Below are positions 1 through 9,612 of a DNA stretch of 64,000 nt, one piece after another (the stretch's first letter is position 1; each line of letters starts with the position of its first letter). This stretch comes from Planctomycetota bacterium (lineage in GTDB: Bacteria > Planctomycetota > Planctomycetia > Pirellulales > Pirellulaceae), in NCBI GenBank assembly GCA_026692845.1, contig JAPLNM010000033.1, positions 44,813 to 108,812 of the forward strand. Reading direction: 5' to 3'. The notes below the pieces were generated by a model. It had not been told where the DNA came from. It searched no databases and saw only the letters and a program-made list of their open reading frames with translations. The translations under genes and the position numbers were made by a program.

Positions 1-1237
1 CCTTGACCTGCTCGGGCGAGCTATCCTTCCAACGTTTAGCATCCTGTTGCTTGGGATTCACCCCTGCCTCCAGAGGAAACAACTTGCGGAATATCCTGAG
101 CCGGTCATTCCACGTTCCACGGCTCATTCCATACTTTCGCACCACCGCATGCAAGGATTCGTCCAACTCTTCGCTCGTCGTTGGATCGTCCTGTTGCGCA
201 GGCCCTGTGGGCTGTGTGACCTCTGGTGCTCGTTGTGCCTCTTTGGGCGAATCCACTTTCGGATCGCTCGAACGAGCCTTCGGCTTGCTCCCCTTTTTGG
301 CCTCTGGCTTTTCGGTGCCTAAATCGCGATTGGCGCATTCATTCAGGATGCTCCAATTGAGCACCGAACAGTACTTCCCAAGGCTGATCTGCAAGAAGCC
401 TGTATCGCTACAGCGTGGCTTGGGCTCATCCGCGTCTTTCGGAGACTCATCGGGCTTTTCTTCCTTGATCTCCATGGGACTGAGCATCGACTTCTCTGTG
501 AATTTACGCAGCGACTCAACGTCCCAGTCGATCTGCTCTCCTTCCTGAGACATCTGATGGTAAGCTTCCTCGAGCTGCATGTAGATCGAGGTGTACTGAT
601 AGCCATCGAGCGAATTGGTCACCTTGGCCCGAAGCGCATTCAAATCGATGTACACGGCGCAAGTCAATAAATAGGCTTCGGAATGGATCACCGTCATGTG
701 AAAACGGCCCTTCCAGAAGGCTCCCTTGGCCTCCCCTTCTTTTTGTACCTCGGCATTGGCTCGCTTGGCAACTTTTTGCTTGAGCAACTGCATCCAAAAG
801 CTTACGGAACTGAGCTTCCGACGAAGCTTCTTGACCAACGCTTCGTCATTGGCCATCGCATCGATCTGTTCTTGGGTAGGCTCGATCGGTTCGTAGACCC
901 ATTTGCCTTCTACCTTCCTGCGACGCTTGCGTTGCGGACACAGATTCATCCACCTGGTTACCACCTCCTTGGCCGTCCATTTACCGACCACATCGGGCCG
1001 AGTCCGAAGCAAGAAATGGACGTGATTGTCCATGACGGCGAATCGCAGGACATCGATTCCCATGTAGACGGATTGAAAGGACATGATGTCGATAATCCAG
1101 TCCTTGCGGTGCGAAAAGTCTTGTCCCGACAGGGAATCCTTTCCCAGGAGAAACATCTGCTGGGCTACCTGAGTGGTGACATGAACGATGGTCACTTCGT
1201 CAGGAGAAATACGACTTGAACGATTACTACGAGCCAT
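1..1237 (-). CDS. REP-associated tyrosine transposase (RAYT/Y1_Tnp), 3' end outside window
   Basis: This gene is absent from the ORF track because it has no stop before the window edge, but the minus strand is open from the ATG at 1235-1237 to base 1 (about 412 codons). The protein has the HUH signature NHVHF at residues 71-75 and a YIDLN motif with the likely catalytic tyrosine near residue 196, the hallmarks of Y1 transposases of the IS200/RAYT type. These act as single-strand nucleases on palindromic repeats. The C-terminal part after about residue 250 is charged and Lys/Pro-rich. A second transposase at 26972-28204 shares spacing and motifs, with its HUH histidines at the same residue numbers. 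A palindromic repeat array begins about 390 bp upstream. The + strand ORF 683-1219 is its shadow. The family call is firm; mobility or activity is inferred. Confidence 0.85.
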   Translation of the reverse strand, partial: MARSNRSSRISPDEVTIVHVTTQVAQQMFLLGKDSLSGQDFSHRKDWIIDIMSFQSVYMGIDVLRFAVMDNHVHFLLRTRPDVVGKWTAKEVVTRWMNLCPQRKRRRKVEGKWVYEPIEPTQEQIDAMANDEALVKKLRRKLSSVSFWMQLLKQKVAKRANAEVQKEGEAKGAFWKGRFHMTVIHSEAYLLTCAVYIDLNALRAKVTNSLDGYQYTSIYMQLEEAYHQMSQEGEQIDWDVESLRKFTEKSMLSPMEIKEEKPDESPKDADEPKPRCSDTGFLQISLGKYCSVLNWSILNECANRDLGTEKPEAKKGSKPKARSSDPKVDSPKEAQRAPEVTQPTGPAQQDDPTTSEELDESLHAVVRKYGMSRGTWNDRLRIFRKLFPLEAGVNPKQQDAKRWKDSSPEQVK

Positions 1238-1375
1238 GCCACGAGTCTCCCTACCATTGCGGTGGAACTTAATACACACACGAACGCAATACTTAAGCAC
1301 TGCCGGGAAATCCATCCCTAGGCACCGAAGGCCGGTAGCAAGAATCCCATGTTGGCATTTGCTGTGGCCAACCAA

Positions 1376-1490
1376 TGCTTATTCAATTAATTCTTTAAAA
1401 AAGTGCATTTGTGTCAACGAATTGGTCGATTTATTTTTTTTGGTTTTTTAAATATGCGAAAAACCTTGTATTTTAAGAGGTTTTCGAGCT
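1376..1490. other. AT-rich stretch with an inverted repeat between transposase and repeat array
   Basis: This interval between the transposase start and the palindrome array is markedly AT-rich compared with its surroundings. It contains an imperfect inverted repeat of the form CGAAAAACCT...AGGTTTTCG near 1457-1487. It could hold the transposase promoter or be the end of the mobile unit. I see no gene in it. Confidence 0.35.
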
Positions 1491-1628
1491 CCAATCCCTG
1501 TCGTTTTGCGCGCCACTTTGCACGCTGAGGAATGGTCGACCTTGAAACCAAAATGGCATGTTATTTGGGCGTTGAATGCCGAGTGTTTTTTGATCGCCGT
1601 GCCGTACAAAAAACGCGGGAGGATACAC

Positions 1629-2160
1629 TCGTGTCTGTCCCCAGTAGCAGCGTTGGGTTTGCTAGCGTTCGGTAAATTGCGCGCCGGGGGCATTTCTACA
1701 GGTGCCTGTCCCCAGTAGCAGCGGTGGTTTGCTAGCATTCGGCAGCTTGCACGCCGGGGGTATTTCGACAGGTGCCTGTCCCCAGTGGCAGCGGTGGATT
1801 TGCTAGCATTCGGCAGCTTGCACGCCGGGGGTATTTCGACAGGTGCCTGTTTCGACAGGTGCCTGTCCCCAGTGGCAGCGGTGGATTTGCTAGCATTTGG
1901 CAGCTTGCACGCCGGGGGTATTTCGACAGGTGCCTGTCCCCTGTAGTAGCGGTGGTTTGCTAGCATTCGGTGGCTTGCGCGCCGGGGGCATTTCGACAGG
2001 TGCCTGTCCCCAGTAGCAGCGGTGGTTTGCTAGCATTCGGTGGCTTGCGCGATGAGGGCATTTCGACAGGTGCCTGTCCCCTGTAGCAGCGGTGGTTTGC
2101 TTGCATTTGGTGGCTTGCGCGCCGGGGGCATTTCTGCCGGGGGCATTTCTGCCGGTGTCT
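1629..2160. repeat. Tandem ~70-bp REP-like array with palindrome GACAGGTGCCTGTC
   Basis: About eight direct repeats of a ~70-bp unit are present. Each carries the palindrome GACAGG-TG-CCTGTC followed by CCCCAGTAGCAGCGGTGG and a GCTAGCATTCGG...GCGCCGGGGGCATTTC segment. Palindrome copies start near 1698, 1767, 1838, 1854, 1925, 1995 and 2065, giving spacings of 69, 71, 16, 71, 70 and 70 bp. The 16-bp step is a local duplication of the palindrome alone. A decayed unit sits at each end (1629 and 2101-2160). ORFs called across this array on either strand (for example 1448-1966 minus) are repeat translations, not genes. The adjacent RAYT suggests these are its REP substrates; this is inference. Confidence 0.9.
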
Positions 2161-2452
2161 ACTCCCAAGACCTGCCTGCAGCCGGCGACAGTCGTCGGGA
2201 AGCGATTTTGTTGCCAATACCTGACTTCCGCCTGAAACGCTTATGTCTGACATGCCGGTTCTAACGCTCCAGCTTCACGAATCAACTCTACCCCTAGACC
2301 ATTACGCAAATACTCGAAATCGATTCGTCCGATAAATTGAACTTCCAAACGTAGCGTTCCACCGATGGATTGATGGTTCCGCTCCGGTTATCCAAGTTGG
2401 ACTTTCCCAGAAGACTGGGTTTTCGTCATCAGATAGAAGAAGGAACTTCTCG

Positions 2453-4144
2453 ATGTGTCGCAACCCCAATCATTTCGCTTCTTGCTTGGCTCGCCTATGG
2501 TCCCCCTTGAGCTCTGTATTTGGGTTCGGGGTGGCTGGGGCTGTCTGGTGCGTCGGATCCTTTCTTCCGGCCACAGCACAAGTAACCATCACGAACGCTC
2601 CTTCGACGAACCATATCTCTGGCGAAGGCCTCTCACCAAGCTACTTCATTCCTCCTTCGCAGCCAACAACTCCTCCGCTCGACTCGGGCCTACCACTTGG
2701 CCTAGTTCCACCACCTGCCAAGACTCAACCCCTGGCTCCTACTCCCCCCTCGAAAGATTCTCAACTACACTCCCCCCCGAGTTCCTTGGCACCCTCGTTG
2801 TTCGGTAGTGGGGTGCCCTCGCCTCCCCAATTCCCATCGGTAGTAGGATCGCTACCCTCGATCCCCTCGATCCCCAATCCCGAAATCCCCCTCGGAGAAA
2901 TCCCCCTCGGAGAAATACCCCTCGGAGAAATCTCAACACCCTTGTCCGATTGGTCCGACTCGCCTCAGTCAATTCAAGCCGCTCAGCCCAATACTTCGAT
3001 CAATCTCGATCTTCGCTCTGCGTCGGCAAAAGGTGTATCGAGTTCCCTGGATAGCCAATCACACCAACCGCTCTCGAATCCATCTCCATGGTTCTTTTCC
3101 TCCAACGCTCTTATCTACAACCTCCGCCCGGGTCCAAGCCGCTTATATTCTAGCGCTGCAAGCGACCCGGAACTCGGAACTCTGGACTCCCATAGTGTTC
3201 GCATGCCTTCGACTGGGGGATATGAACTCGGTATCGGCCGCTACTTTGGCTGCGGCAAGTATGCCCTTCAGGCTAACTATTGGGGAGTTTCTCCAGCCGT
3301 CTCGCGTGCTAGTATCGACGATTCGACATATGGCCCACTTGCAACCAACCTACCGTTCAATTTGCCTTCGTCGAGCGTACCTGGAAAAATCGAAGGTTTA
3401 TACTTGGGCGCTACCCCCATGTCCGAAGCTTTTCGAGGCGCTTCGGAACATCGATTGGAGAGCCAAAGAGAATTCAATAATCTGGAGCTGAATCTGTATT
3501 GGTTTGCAACGGGTGGGTCGGCCCGACAACCTATTGCTCCCCGATTTGACGACAGTCGCTGCTGGACACTTTCTGACCAACCTACTGGTCCGACCGCACC
3601 GTGGTTCCAAACGCCGAGTCGTCTTCATTTGAGCTTGTATTCCGGAGCCCGCTGGTTTCAGTTTCAAGACTTGATCGACTACCGTGCAAACGACGCTTAC
3701 TTTCGATCCGATGTCCGCAATGATCTATGGGGCTTCCAAACGGGAGCTTTAAGCCACTGGGCGATGACTCCTCGCTGGTCACTTTGGGGCAATATCAACG
3801 GCGGTCTGTACAACAATCATGGCAAGATGCGGACCAACGCAGGCAACCAAGCCGGATTTGCTACGATCGTCTCACCAGGTGCGAGCAATGGTGCTTTGTA
3901 CGATTTCGACGTCTCAGGCAATTCCACCGCATTCCTTGGGGAGACATCAACAGGCCTTGGATGGCACTTCGCTCGAGGCTGGACGGCAAACTTGGGCTAC
4001 CGTGTCATCGGCGTTTCCGGGGTTGGCACCGCCGAATCTCAGATACCGGGCGATGTTCGTGTTTCTTCGCAATCCAGTCGGATCCAAAGCAGCGATTCTT
4101 TGATTCTTCACGGATTTACTCTGGGGGCGGCTTACAACTTTTAA
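2453..4144 (+). CDS. BBP7-like outer-membrane beta-barrel protein
   Basis: A 563-residue secreted protein. An N-terminal signal peptide ends near residue 42 (...LPATAQ). It is followed by a Pro/Ser-rich region to about residue 225, which includes the 5-residue repeat IPLGE at about 145-160, encoded by a 15-bp tandem repeat near 2881-2930. The C-terminal ~330 residues alternate in the manner of an outer-membrane barrel: GYELGIGRYFG, SGARWFQFQD, LWGFQTGALSHW. The protein ends in Phe (AYNF), as barrel proteins often do. The pattern resembles the planctomycete BBP7 family. An AAGAAGGAAC stretch just before the ATG may be the ribosome binding site. No operon partner is evident. The barrel call is reasonable; the function is unknown. 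Confidence 0.65.
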   Translation: MCRNPNHFASCLARLWSPLSSVFGFGVAGAVWCVGSFLPATAQVTITNAPSTNHISGEGLSPSYFIPPSQPTTPPLDSGLPLGLVPPPAKTQPLAPTPPSKDSQLHSPPSSLAPSLFGSGVPSPPQFPSVVGSLPSIPSIPNPEIPLGEIPLGEIPLGEISTPLSDWSDSPQSIQAAQPNTSINLDLRSASAKGVSSSLDSQSHQPLSNPSPWFFSSNALIYNLRPGPSRLYSSAASDPELGTLDSHSVRMPSTGGYELGIGRYFGCGKYALQANYWGVSPAVSRASIDDSTYGPLATNLPFNLPSSSVPGKIEGLYLGATPMSEAFRGASEHRLESQREFNNLELNLYWFATGGSARQPIAPRFDDSRCWTLSDQPTGPTAPWFQTPSRLHLSLYSGARWFQFQDLIDYRANDAYFRSDVRNDLWGFQTGALSHWAMTPRWSLWGNINGGLYNNHGKMRTNAGNQAGFATIVSPGASNGALYDFDVSGNSTAFLGETSTGLGWHFARGWTANLGYRVIGVSGVGTAESQIPGDVRVSSQSSRIQSSDSLILHGFTLGAAYNF

Positions 4145-4298
4145 ACCTTAGAAAACCAATGATTCGATCCAGTATCTGCCAAGTAGCCCCGGTTCGCAAA
4201 TGAATTGATGAATTCAAGTACGAGGATTTGCTTTCGTCTACATGGAAGCCGGGGAGCTTCAACCCGTAGACGGATTGAACGTCTTGCAAGAGTATCGA

Positions 4299-4658
4299 TC
4301 AGGTGCCTTCGTTCTTTAGTAATTGGTCAATCTTAGCCGCCAGGATAAAATCGTTTTCGCTCAATCCGCCAATAGCATGCGTGGTCAGTTCAATTTTTAG
4401 GTTTCGGTATCCGGTCAAATGCAGGTCCGGGTGGTGGCCTTCGGCCTCGGCCAGATCGGCGATTTGGTTGACACAAGCCATCATTTTGATGAAATTTTTC
4501 AAGCGAACCGAGCGTTCGATCCACTTGCCGTCTTGACTCAAGATCCACTGCGGAATTGCGGAGTTTTGGGATATAGCCTGCTCGAGCGAACAGGCCTCGA
4601 CCCCTCCCTCGCAGGGCAAACATTTCTTTTGAAGCAATTCTTCGCTTGTTCCGCTCAT
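4299..4658 (-). CDS. phhB: Pterin-4a-carbinolamine dehydratase
   Basis: A 119-residue protein, about the usual length for the family. It dehydrates 4a-hydroxytetrahydropterin, recycling the cofactor of aromatic amino acid hydroxylases, and acts in the cytoplasm. The active-site signature AEGHHPDLHL and the downstream THAIGGLSENDF segment are both present. The first ~25 residues (with a CLPCEGG stretch) match the usual N-terminal extension. It lies alone on the minus strand, divergent from the DUF1592 gene with about 70 bp between starts. The family is firm. No aromatic hydroxylase is in the window, so the physiological partner is not shown. Confidence 0.9.
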   Translation of the reverse strand: MSGTSEELLQKKCLPCEGGVEACSLEQAISQNSAIPQWILSQDGKWIERSVRLKNFIKMMACVNQIADLAEAEGHHPDLHLTGYRNLKIELTTHAIGGLSENDFILAAKIDQLLKNEGT

Positions 4659-4727
4659 GGGTTACAATTCCTTGGTTCGGTCTTGGAGTTCGGTGGTTTT
4701 TTGATTCTTCTTTAGGATTATTGCGCA

Positions 4728-7079
4728 ATGGCTAGAGCCTGTCGTGATTTTACATCCTGTTTCTTGGCTTTCGGAATGGCCCTGGCCTGCATGCTCGCAA
4801 CTGCTGGGGCTACCGATTGGAACAAGCTCAACGAGGAGTACGAAAAAAAGATCCAGCCACTGATCGAGCGATACTGTTCGGGTTGCCATAGGGGAGCCGA
4901 GGCCGAAAGCGGTTTGGCGTTCAATAATTTCCCCGATGCGAAGAGTGTTTTTCGGCAAAGGCGAATTTGGGAGAAGGTCGCTCAGCGGATCGAAATCGCC
5001 GACATGCCGCCGGCCGATTCGCCTCAGCCAAGCCAGGCGGAAAGCAAACTCCTGACTTCATGGATCCAATCGACGCTCAACGACATCGACTGTGGCAAGA
5101 CGCCTAATCCTGGATCAGTGACGCTTCGAAGGATCAATCGTTATGAGTACCGCAACTCGATAAGGGACTTGTTCAAACTCGATTACGAACCTGCGTTGGG
5201 TTTCCCAGGCGATGACGTCGGCTATGGTTTCGACAACATCGCCGATGTGCTCACATTGCCGCCTCTCCTGATGGACAAGTACCTCAGTGCTGCCGAAGAA
5301 ATCAGCCAAAAAGTCATTGTCGCCGCGAGTACCGGCCCAGTTTATAATTCGCCTCGCAAGATAAGCCAGCTGACGGCCGATTCTGGCGGCAAGTTCGAAG
5401 GGGACCGTTTTGTGTTCTTCTCCAACGGCAAGACTCCATTCGAGGAGCAGGCGCCTTGGACTGGGCTGTATACGTTGGAGCTCGGGATGGCAGGCTCGGC
5501 TGCCGAAGGGCGATACCCCAAGGTGGTCATCACCGTCGATGGAAAGAAGATCGACGAGATCACCGTTAAGACGGAGTCTTCCAACATTGCCGAAGTGTTC
5601 CGAATTCCCATGAAATTGCGGGCTGGCAAGCGGCTTTTAGAAATCGCATTCGTGAACGACCATTACGTTGCGGCCAAGGATGGCCATGCCGCGCAGGATA
5701 CGAATCTATATATCTTCGACCTTCGACTCACGGGTCAGAAAACGGCTGAGAAAATCCCCGAATCGGCATTGCCAGAGACCCATCGCGAGTTGGTTCGCGA
5801 TTCGGTCCCATCGGCCACACGCACGGTAGCCGATGCGGCCAAGGATGTGATGCGTCGGATTGCGAGCCGAGCGTTCCGCAGGCCCGCGAGCGACGAGGAA
5901 CTCAACCGCTTGGCATCGATCGTCGCAAAGACCGTCGAGTCTGGGGAAAGTTACGAGTTTGGATTGCAAACTGCACTTTCGGCGATCTTGGTGAGTCCGA
6001 ATTTTCTATTTAAAGTCGAGGAACCCGCTTTGCGGATCGGCAATGCGTACCCGTTGCTGAGCGATTTTGAGCTCGCCACGCGACTGAGTTACTTTCTATG
6101 GAGTTCTACCCCGGACCGTGAGCTTTTGACGCTGGCTTCCAAAAAGCAACTGCGCGAGCCTGGAGTTTTGGCTGCCCAGCTCGATCGGATGATCCGCGAC
6201 GAGAGAGCCAGAGATTTTGTCCGCAACTTTGCAGGCCAATGGCTGACGTTGCGCAAGCTAGAGAGCTTTACGCCCAACGAGGGCCAATTTCCAGATTGGA
6301 ACGAACAGATTCGCGATTTCAGCAGAACGGAGACTTACTATTTGTTCCTTTATGTGTTGCGCGAGAACATGAGCGTGCTGCGATTGCTCGACGCGGATTT
6401 CTCGTTTATGAATGAGAAACTAGCGCGCTTTTATGGGGTGCCTGGAGTCCAGGGGGACAAATTCCAACTCGTGTCGCTCAAGGGGCAAAAACGACTCGGG
6501 ATCCTGACGCATGCGTCGGTTCTTGCCGTGACGAGCAATCCGACACGGACGAGTCCTGTGAAGCGAGGCAAATGGATCCTCGACAACGTCTTGGGGACAC
6601 CCCCACCGCCAGCACCGGCTGGAGTACCCGAACTGGACAAGGGAGAGTTGGTCGGCACGCTTCGCCAACAGCTCGAACAACACCGAGCCAATCCGGCTTG
6701 CGCTGCGTGCCACAAGCAGATGGATCCCTTGGGGTTGGCATTGGAGAACTACGACGCGATTGGACGATGGCGGACGAGCGACCGAGGCAGTCCGATCGAT
6801 GCGTCTGGAGAGCTTCCAACGGGTGAGAAAGTACGTAATCCCGGGGATTTGATCCGATTGATCCGCGATCAAAAATCCGAGCAGTTCGTCCGAACCTTGA
6901 CCGAAAAACTCATGACCTATGGGCTTGGACGCGGACTAGAATACTACGATCGATGCGCGATCGATTATATATTGGCGAATGCATCGAAGGATGATTATCG
7001 ATTCCAGGAGCTGTTGCTCGGGATCATCACCAGCGACCCATTCGGTCGCAAGGGAACAAGGGACGAGGAATTGCCGTGA
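4728..7079 (+). CDS. Planctomycete secreted cytochrome-type protein (DUF1587/1595/1592/1588/1585)
   Basis: A 783-residue exported protein with a signal peptide ending near residue 27. A c-type heme motif CSGCH lies near residue 50 within a PSCyt1-like segment. The DUF1587 segment (RRINRYEYRNSIRDLF) follows near 133, then a ligand-binding-like insert, then DUF1595 (FRRPASDEEL), DUF1592 (FELATRLSYFLWSS), DUF1588 (VLAVTSNPTRTSPVKRG) and C-terminal DUF1585 (KLMTYGLGRGLEYYD). A second CxxCH (CAACHKQMDPLG) lies in the DUF1588/1585 junction, so two hemes are possible. The family is typical of planctomycetes and is usually followed, as here, by a DUF1552 gene whose start overlaps its stop. The pair probably acts in the periplasm. 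The substrate and reaction are not established from the sequence. Confidence 0.88.
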   Translation: MARACRDFTSCFLAFGMALACMLATAGATDWNKLNEEYEKKIQPLIERYCSGCHRGAEAESGLAFNNFPDAKSVFRQRRIWEKVAQRIEIADMPPADSPQPSQAESKLLTSWIQSTLNDIDCGKTPNPGSVTLRRINRYEYRNSIRDLFKLDYEPALGFPGDDVGYGFDNIADVLTLPPLLMDKYLSAAEEISQKVIVAASTGPVYNSPRKISQLTADSGGKFEGDRFVFFSNGKTPFEEQAPWTGLYTLELGMAGSAAEGRYPKVVITVDGKKIDEITVKTESSNIAEVFRIPMKLRAGKRLLEIAFVNDHYVAAKDGHAAQDTNLYIFDLRLTGQKTAEKIPESALPETHRELVRDSVPSATRTVADAAKDVMRRIASRAFRRPASDEELNRLASIVAKTVESGESYEFGLQTALSAILVSPNFLFKVEEPALRIGNAYPLLSDFELATRLSYFLWSSTPDRELLTLASKKQLREPGVLAAQLDRMIRDERARDFVRNFAGQWLTLRKLESFTPNEGQFPDWNEQIRDFSRTETYYLFLYVLRENMSVLRLLDADFSFMNEKLARFYGVPGVQGDKFQLVSLKGQKRLGILTHASVLAVTSNPTRTSPVKRGKWILDNVLGTPPPPAPAGVPELDKGELVGTLRQQLEQHRANPACAACHKQMDPLGLALENYDAIGRWRTSDRGSPIDASGELPTGEKVRNPGDLIRLIRDQKSEQFVRTLTEKLMTYGLGRGLEYYDRCAIDYILANASKDDYRFQELLLGIITSDPFGRKGTRDEELP

Positions 7080-8413
7080 AACAACTCGATCGACGAACCG
7101 TACTCAGGGGACTAGGGACCGCCATTACGCTTCCTTGGCTCGAAGCGATGTCACCTGTGAGCAGGGCCTGGGCCGCTGCAGACGAAAAGCCGGTGCGCGT
7201 TCTGTTTATGATGGTACCCAATGGAATTCATATGCCTGCATGGACTCCGGTTTCAGACGGTGCAGACTATGCGTTACCAGCGACCCTTGAGGTATTGGCC
7301 AAACACCGCAAGTCGCTCAATGTGTTTACGGGGCTGACGCTCGATGGGGCTAGAGATCACGGAGATGGTCCAGGCGACCATGCGCGTAGCGGGGCTTCGT
7401 TTTTAACCGGTGCGCATCCCAAGAAGACCGATGGATCGGATATCAAGAATGGGATATCGGTAGACCAAGTCGCCGCGCAGGGGATCGGCCACAAAACCCG
7501 ATTTGCATCGCTGGAACTTGGAATGGAAGGCTCCAGTCAGTCCGGAAACTGCGACAGCGGTTACTCTTGCGCCTATTCGAGCAACCTTGCTTGGAGGAAC
7601 GAGTCGAGTCCTTTGGCCAAAGAAATGGACCCATCGAGTGTCTTTGAACGGCTTTTTGGCACTCCCGACAAGGTTTCCGAAGGGGGGCCGACGACCGCGC
7701 GTGCTGCACGTCGAAAAAGCGTCTTGGATTACGCCCTCGAGGACGCCAACACCCTGAAACGAAAGCTTGGGGCTGCAGACACTCGTAAGCTCGACGAATA
7801 CCTATATGCTGTGCGTGATGTCGAAAACCGGATCGGTCGTAGCGACAAGTTGCAGCTCGGTGAGAACGGGCTGCCGAGCTACTCGCGGCCTGCTGGAGTC
7901 CCCAGGGTATGGGAGGAACACTGCAAGCTGATGATGGACATGATCGGTCTAGCGATCCGGACCGATGCGACGCGAGTGCTGACTTTCATGATGGCCAACG
8001 AGGGGAGCAATCGCGGGTATCCTGAGATCGGTGCTCCCGAGAGCCACCACGATTTGTCTCACCATGGGAAAAGTGAGGACAAACAGACCAAGCTTCAAAA
8101 GATCAATCTATTCCACTTGCAGCAGTTTGCGTACCTGGCGGACCAACTGTCGGCAGTCGATGAAGGGGGTGAATCGCTTCTGGATCGCACGATGATTCTT
8201 TACGGGAGTGGTATCTCCGACGGGGATCGGCATAATCACGACGACTTACCGATCCTGATGCTCGGTAAAGCTGGAGGCAGACTCAATAAATCGGGGCATT
8301 GGAAATACCCAGGCAATACTCCATTGTGCAATCTGTATCTTTGGATTCTGCATCAAGTTGGGATCAAGGCGGATCGTTTTGGGGATAGTACCGATTTGCT
8401 TCGGATCGGTTAG
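7076..8413 (+). CDS. DUF1552 family secreted protein
   Basis: A 445-residue protein starting at GTG 7076, whose GTGA overlaps the stop of the preceding DUF1592 gene, so the two are translationally coupled. The N-terminus has an RRTVLRGLGTAITLPWLEA stretch resembling a Tat signal, with cleavage expected near AWA (residue 33). The body carries typical DUF1552 stretches such as MVPNGIHMPAW, DHARSGASFLTG and LYGSGISDGDRHNHDDLPILMLG. These recall sulfatase or alkaline-phosphatase-like DUF1501 relatives. It is presumably the partner of the upstream heme protein. The enzymatic role is unknown. Confidence 0.88.
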   Translation: MKQLDRRTVLRGLGTAITLPWLEAMSPVSRAWAAADEKPVRVLFMMVPNGIHMPAWTPVSDGADYALPATLEVLAKHRKSLNVFTGLTLDGARDHGDGPGDHARSGASFLTGAHPKKTDGSDIKNGISVDQVAAQGIGHKTRFASLELGMEGSSQSGNCDSGYSCAYSSNLAWRNESSPLAKEMDPSSVFERLFGTPDKVSEGGPTTARAARRKSVLDYALEDANTLKRKLGAADTRKLDEYLYAVRDVENRIGRSDKLQLGENGLPSYSRPAGVPRVWEEHCKLMMDMIGLAIRTDATRVLTFMMANEGSNRGYPEIGAPESHHDLSHHGKSEDKQTKLQKINLFHLQQFAYLADQLSAVDEGGESLLDRTMILYGSGISDGDRHNHDDLPILMLGKAGGRLNKSGHWKYPGNTPLCNLYLWILHQVGIKADRFGDSTDLLRIG

Positions 8414-8448
8414 GCTGGCAATCGGACTTCTATTGTCGAGCACCATTT

Positions 8449-9546
8449 TTGAACGCGGACTCCAGAGACTCGAAGGCGGCGGTTTGGAAAGGGGAACGGT
8501 TCGCCTTGGCGGATTTGCTGCGTGCGATCGCTTCGCTCGGTATCGTTTGGCACCACCTGTCCCTCTATGCCCCTCGGTCGGATCTTGCAGATCAAATCGC
8601 GCCGAGGCTTGGATACTTTCTATTCAATCATGCTCTCTACGCCGTAGCCATCTTCTTTGTGGTCGGTGGATTGACGTCAAGTGTAGATAAGGGCTTTATC
8701 AAGCGGCCTGCAGGTGCGATGGACTGGGTTGCTTTTGCGCGAGGTTTATTGGATAGATACCTACGATTGGCGATTCCCTATCTAGTCATGCTCTTTTTGC
8801 TACTCGGAACGGTGTGGATGACCGACCGATTCGGCTGGCCACTGCACTTGATCGAATCGTTCTCATGGCCCCAGTTTGTTTCGCATCTGTTTTTGGTTCA
8901 GAACTTGCTAGGCTTTGAGAATTTCTCGGCCGGTACTTGGTATCTGTGCATCGAGTTGCAATGGTCCTTTTTTATCGTTGGCTTGACGTTCTTTGCCAAC
9001 GGATTCCAAACCGACCATGGAGCCAGTGCCCTTGTTCGCACTTGGTTGCTTTTTCCATTGGGATTGCTCAGCGCTTGGAACTGGAGCCGAGGCGATCGGT
9101 GGGAGGCTTTTTTCTTCTACTTTGCCGCTCAGTATGTGCTGGGGACTTTCTTGGGATGGACCTTGCAGGGAAAACTCCCAACTTGGATATTGTCGCTTTA
9201 CAGTCTGTTGGCCGCAGGGAGCCTGATCCTGAATCCCAGACCGCAGTTGCTGATTTCTTTGTTGGTCGTGGCGGTGTTGTTTTTTGGATACGCGCGGACC
9301 AAGAACTGGATATTGCCAGGTTATCTTCGTTGGCTAAGCGACATTTCTTACAGTCTGTTTTTGGTCCACTACTTGATCAATGGGCTGGTTCTCAAGACAT
9401 TGGATGGCTGGTCGAGCCAAGAACCAGTTCACGCTGCGGCGGGAATGCTGATCGCCTTTGGTTGCAGTTTACTTGCTGCCGATGGTTTTCATCGCTGGGT
9501 AGAAGGCCCCTGGCAGCGTTGGGTCCGATCCCGATCCCTAAGGTGA
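8449..9546 (+). CDS. Acyltransferase family 3 (OafA/YrhL-like) membrane protein
   Basis: A 365-residue polytopic membrane protein. The N-terminal ALADLLRAIASLGIVWHHL matches the conserved first helix of acyltransferase_3 proteins, with the characteristic RaxA...WHH arrangement and catalytic-type histidine. About ten hydrophobic segments follow, and the late helix reads WLSDISYSLFLVHYLI, also typical. Such enzymes transfer acyl groups to surface glycans or other envelope molecules. The only plausible start is TTG 8449, 35 bp after the DUF1552 stop, so it may be the third gene of that operon. It converges with the HEAT protein gene downstream. The substrate cannot be told. Confidence 0.85.
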   Translation: MNADSRDSKAAVWKGERFALADLLRAIASLGIVWHHLSLYAPRSDLADQIAPRLGYFLFNHALYAVAIFFVVGGLTSSVDKGFIKRPAGAMDWVAFARGLLDRYLRLAIPYLVMLFLLLGTVWMTDRFGWPLHLIESFSWPQFVSHLFLVQNLLGFENFSAGTWYLCIELQWSFFIVGLTFFANGFQTDHGASALVRTWLLFPLGLLSAWNWSRGDRWEAFFFYFAAQYVLGTFLGWTLQGKLPTWILSLYSLLAAGSLILNPRPQLLISLLVVAVLFFGYARTKNWILPGYLRWLSDISYSLFLVHYLINGLVLKTLDGWSSQEPVHAAAGMLIAFGCSLLAADGFHRWVEGPWQRWVRSRSLR

Positions 9547-9612
9547 TCGGTACGGATGGAGCCATCCGCGGGAGGTCAGACACCTTCGCGTTCTTAAGAA
9601 TCCATGCTTGGG

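Noticed and set aside
683-1219. ORF of 178 codons on the plus strand
   Set aside because: It is the complement of the RAYT transposase, whose minus-strand frame has the HUH and tyrosine motifs.
1448-2264. ORFs of 63-172 codons on both strands across 1448-2264
   Set aside because: They translate the ~70-bp palindrome units and show the same peptide repeated; no start signals or family match.
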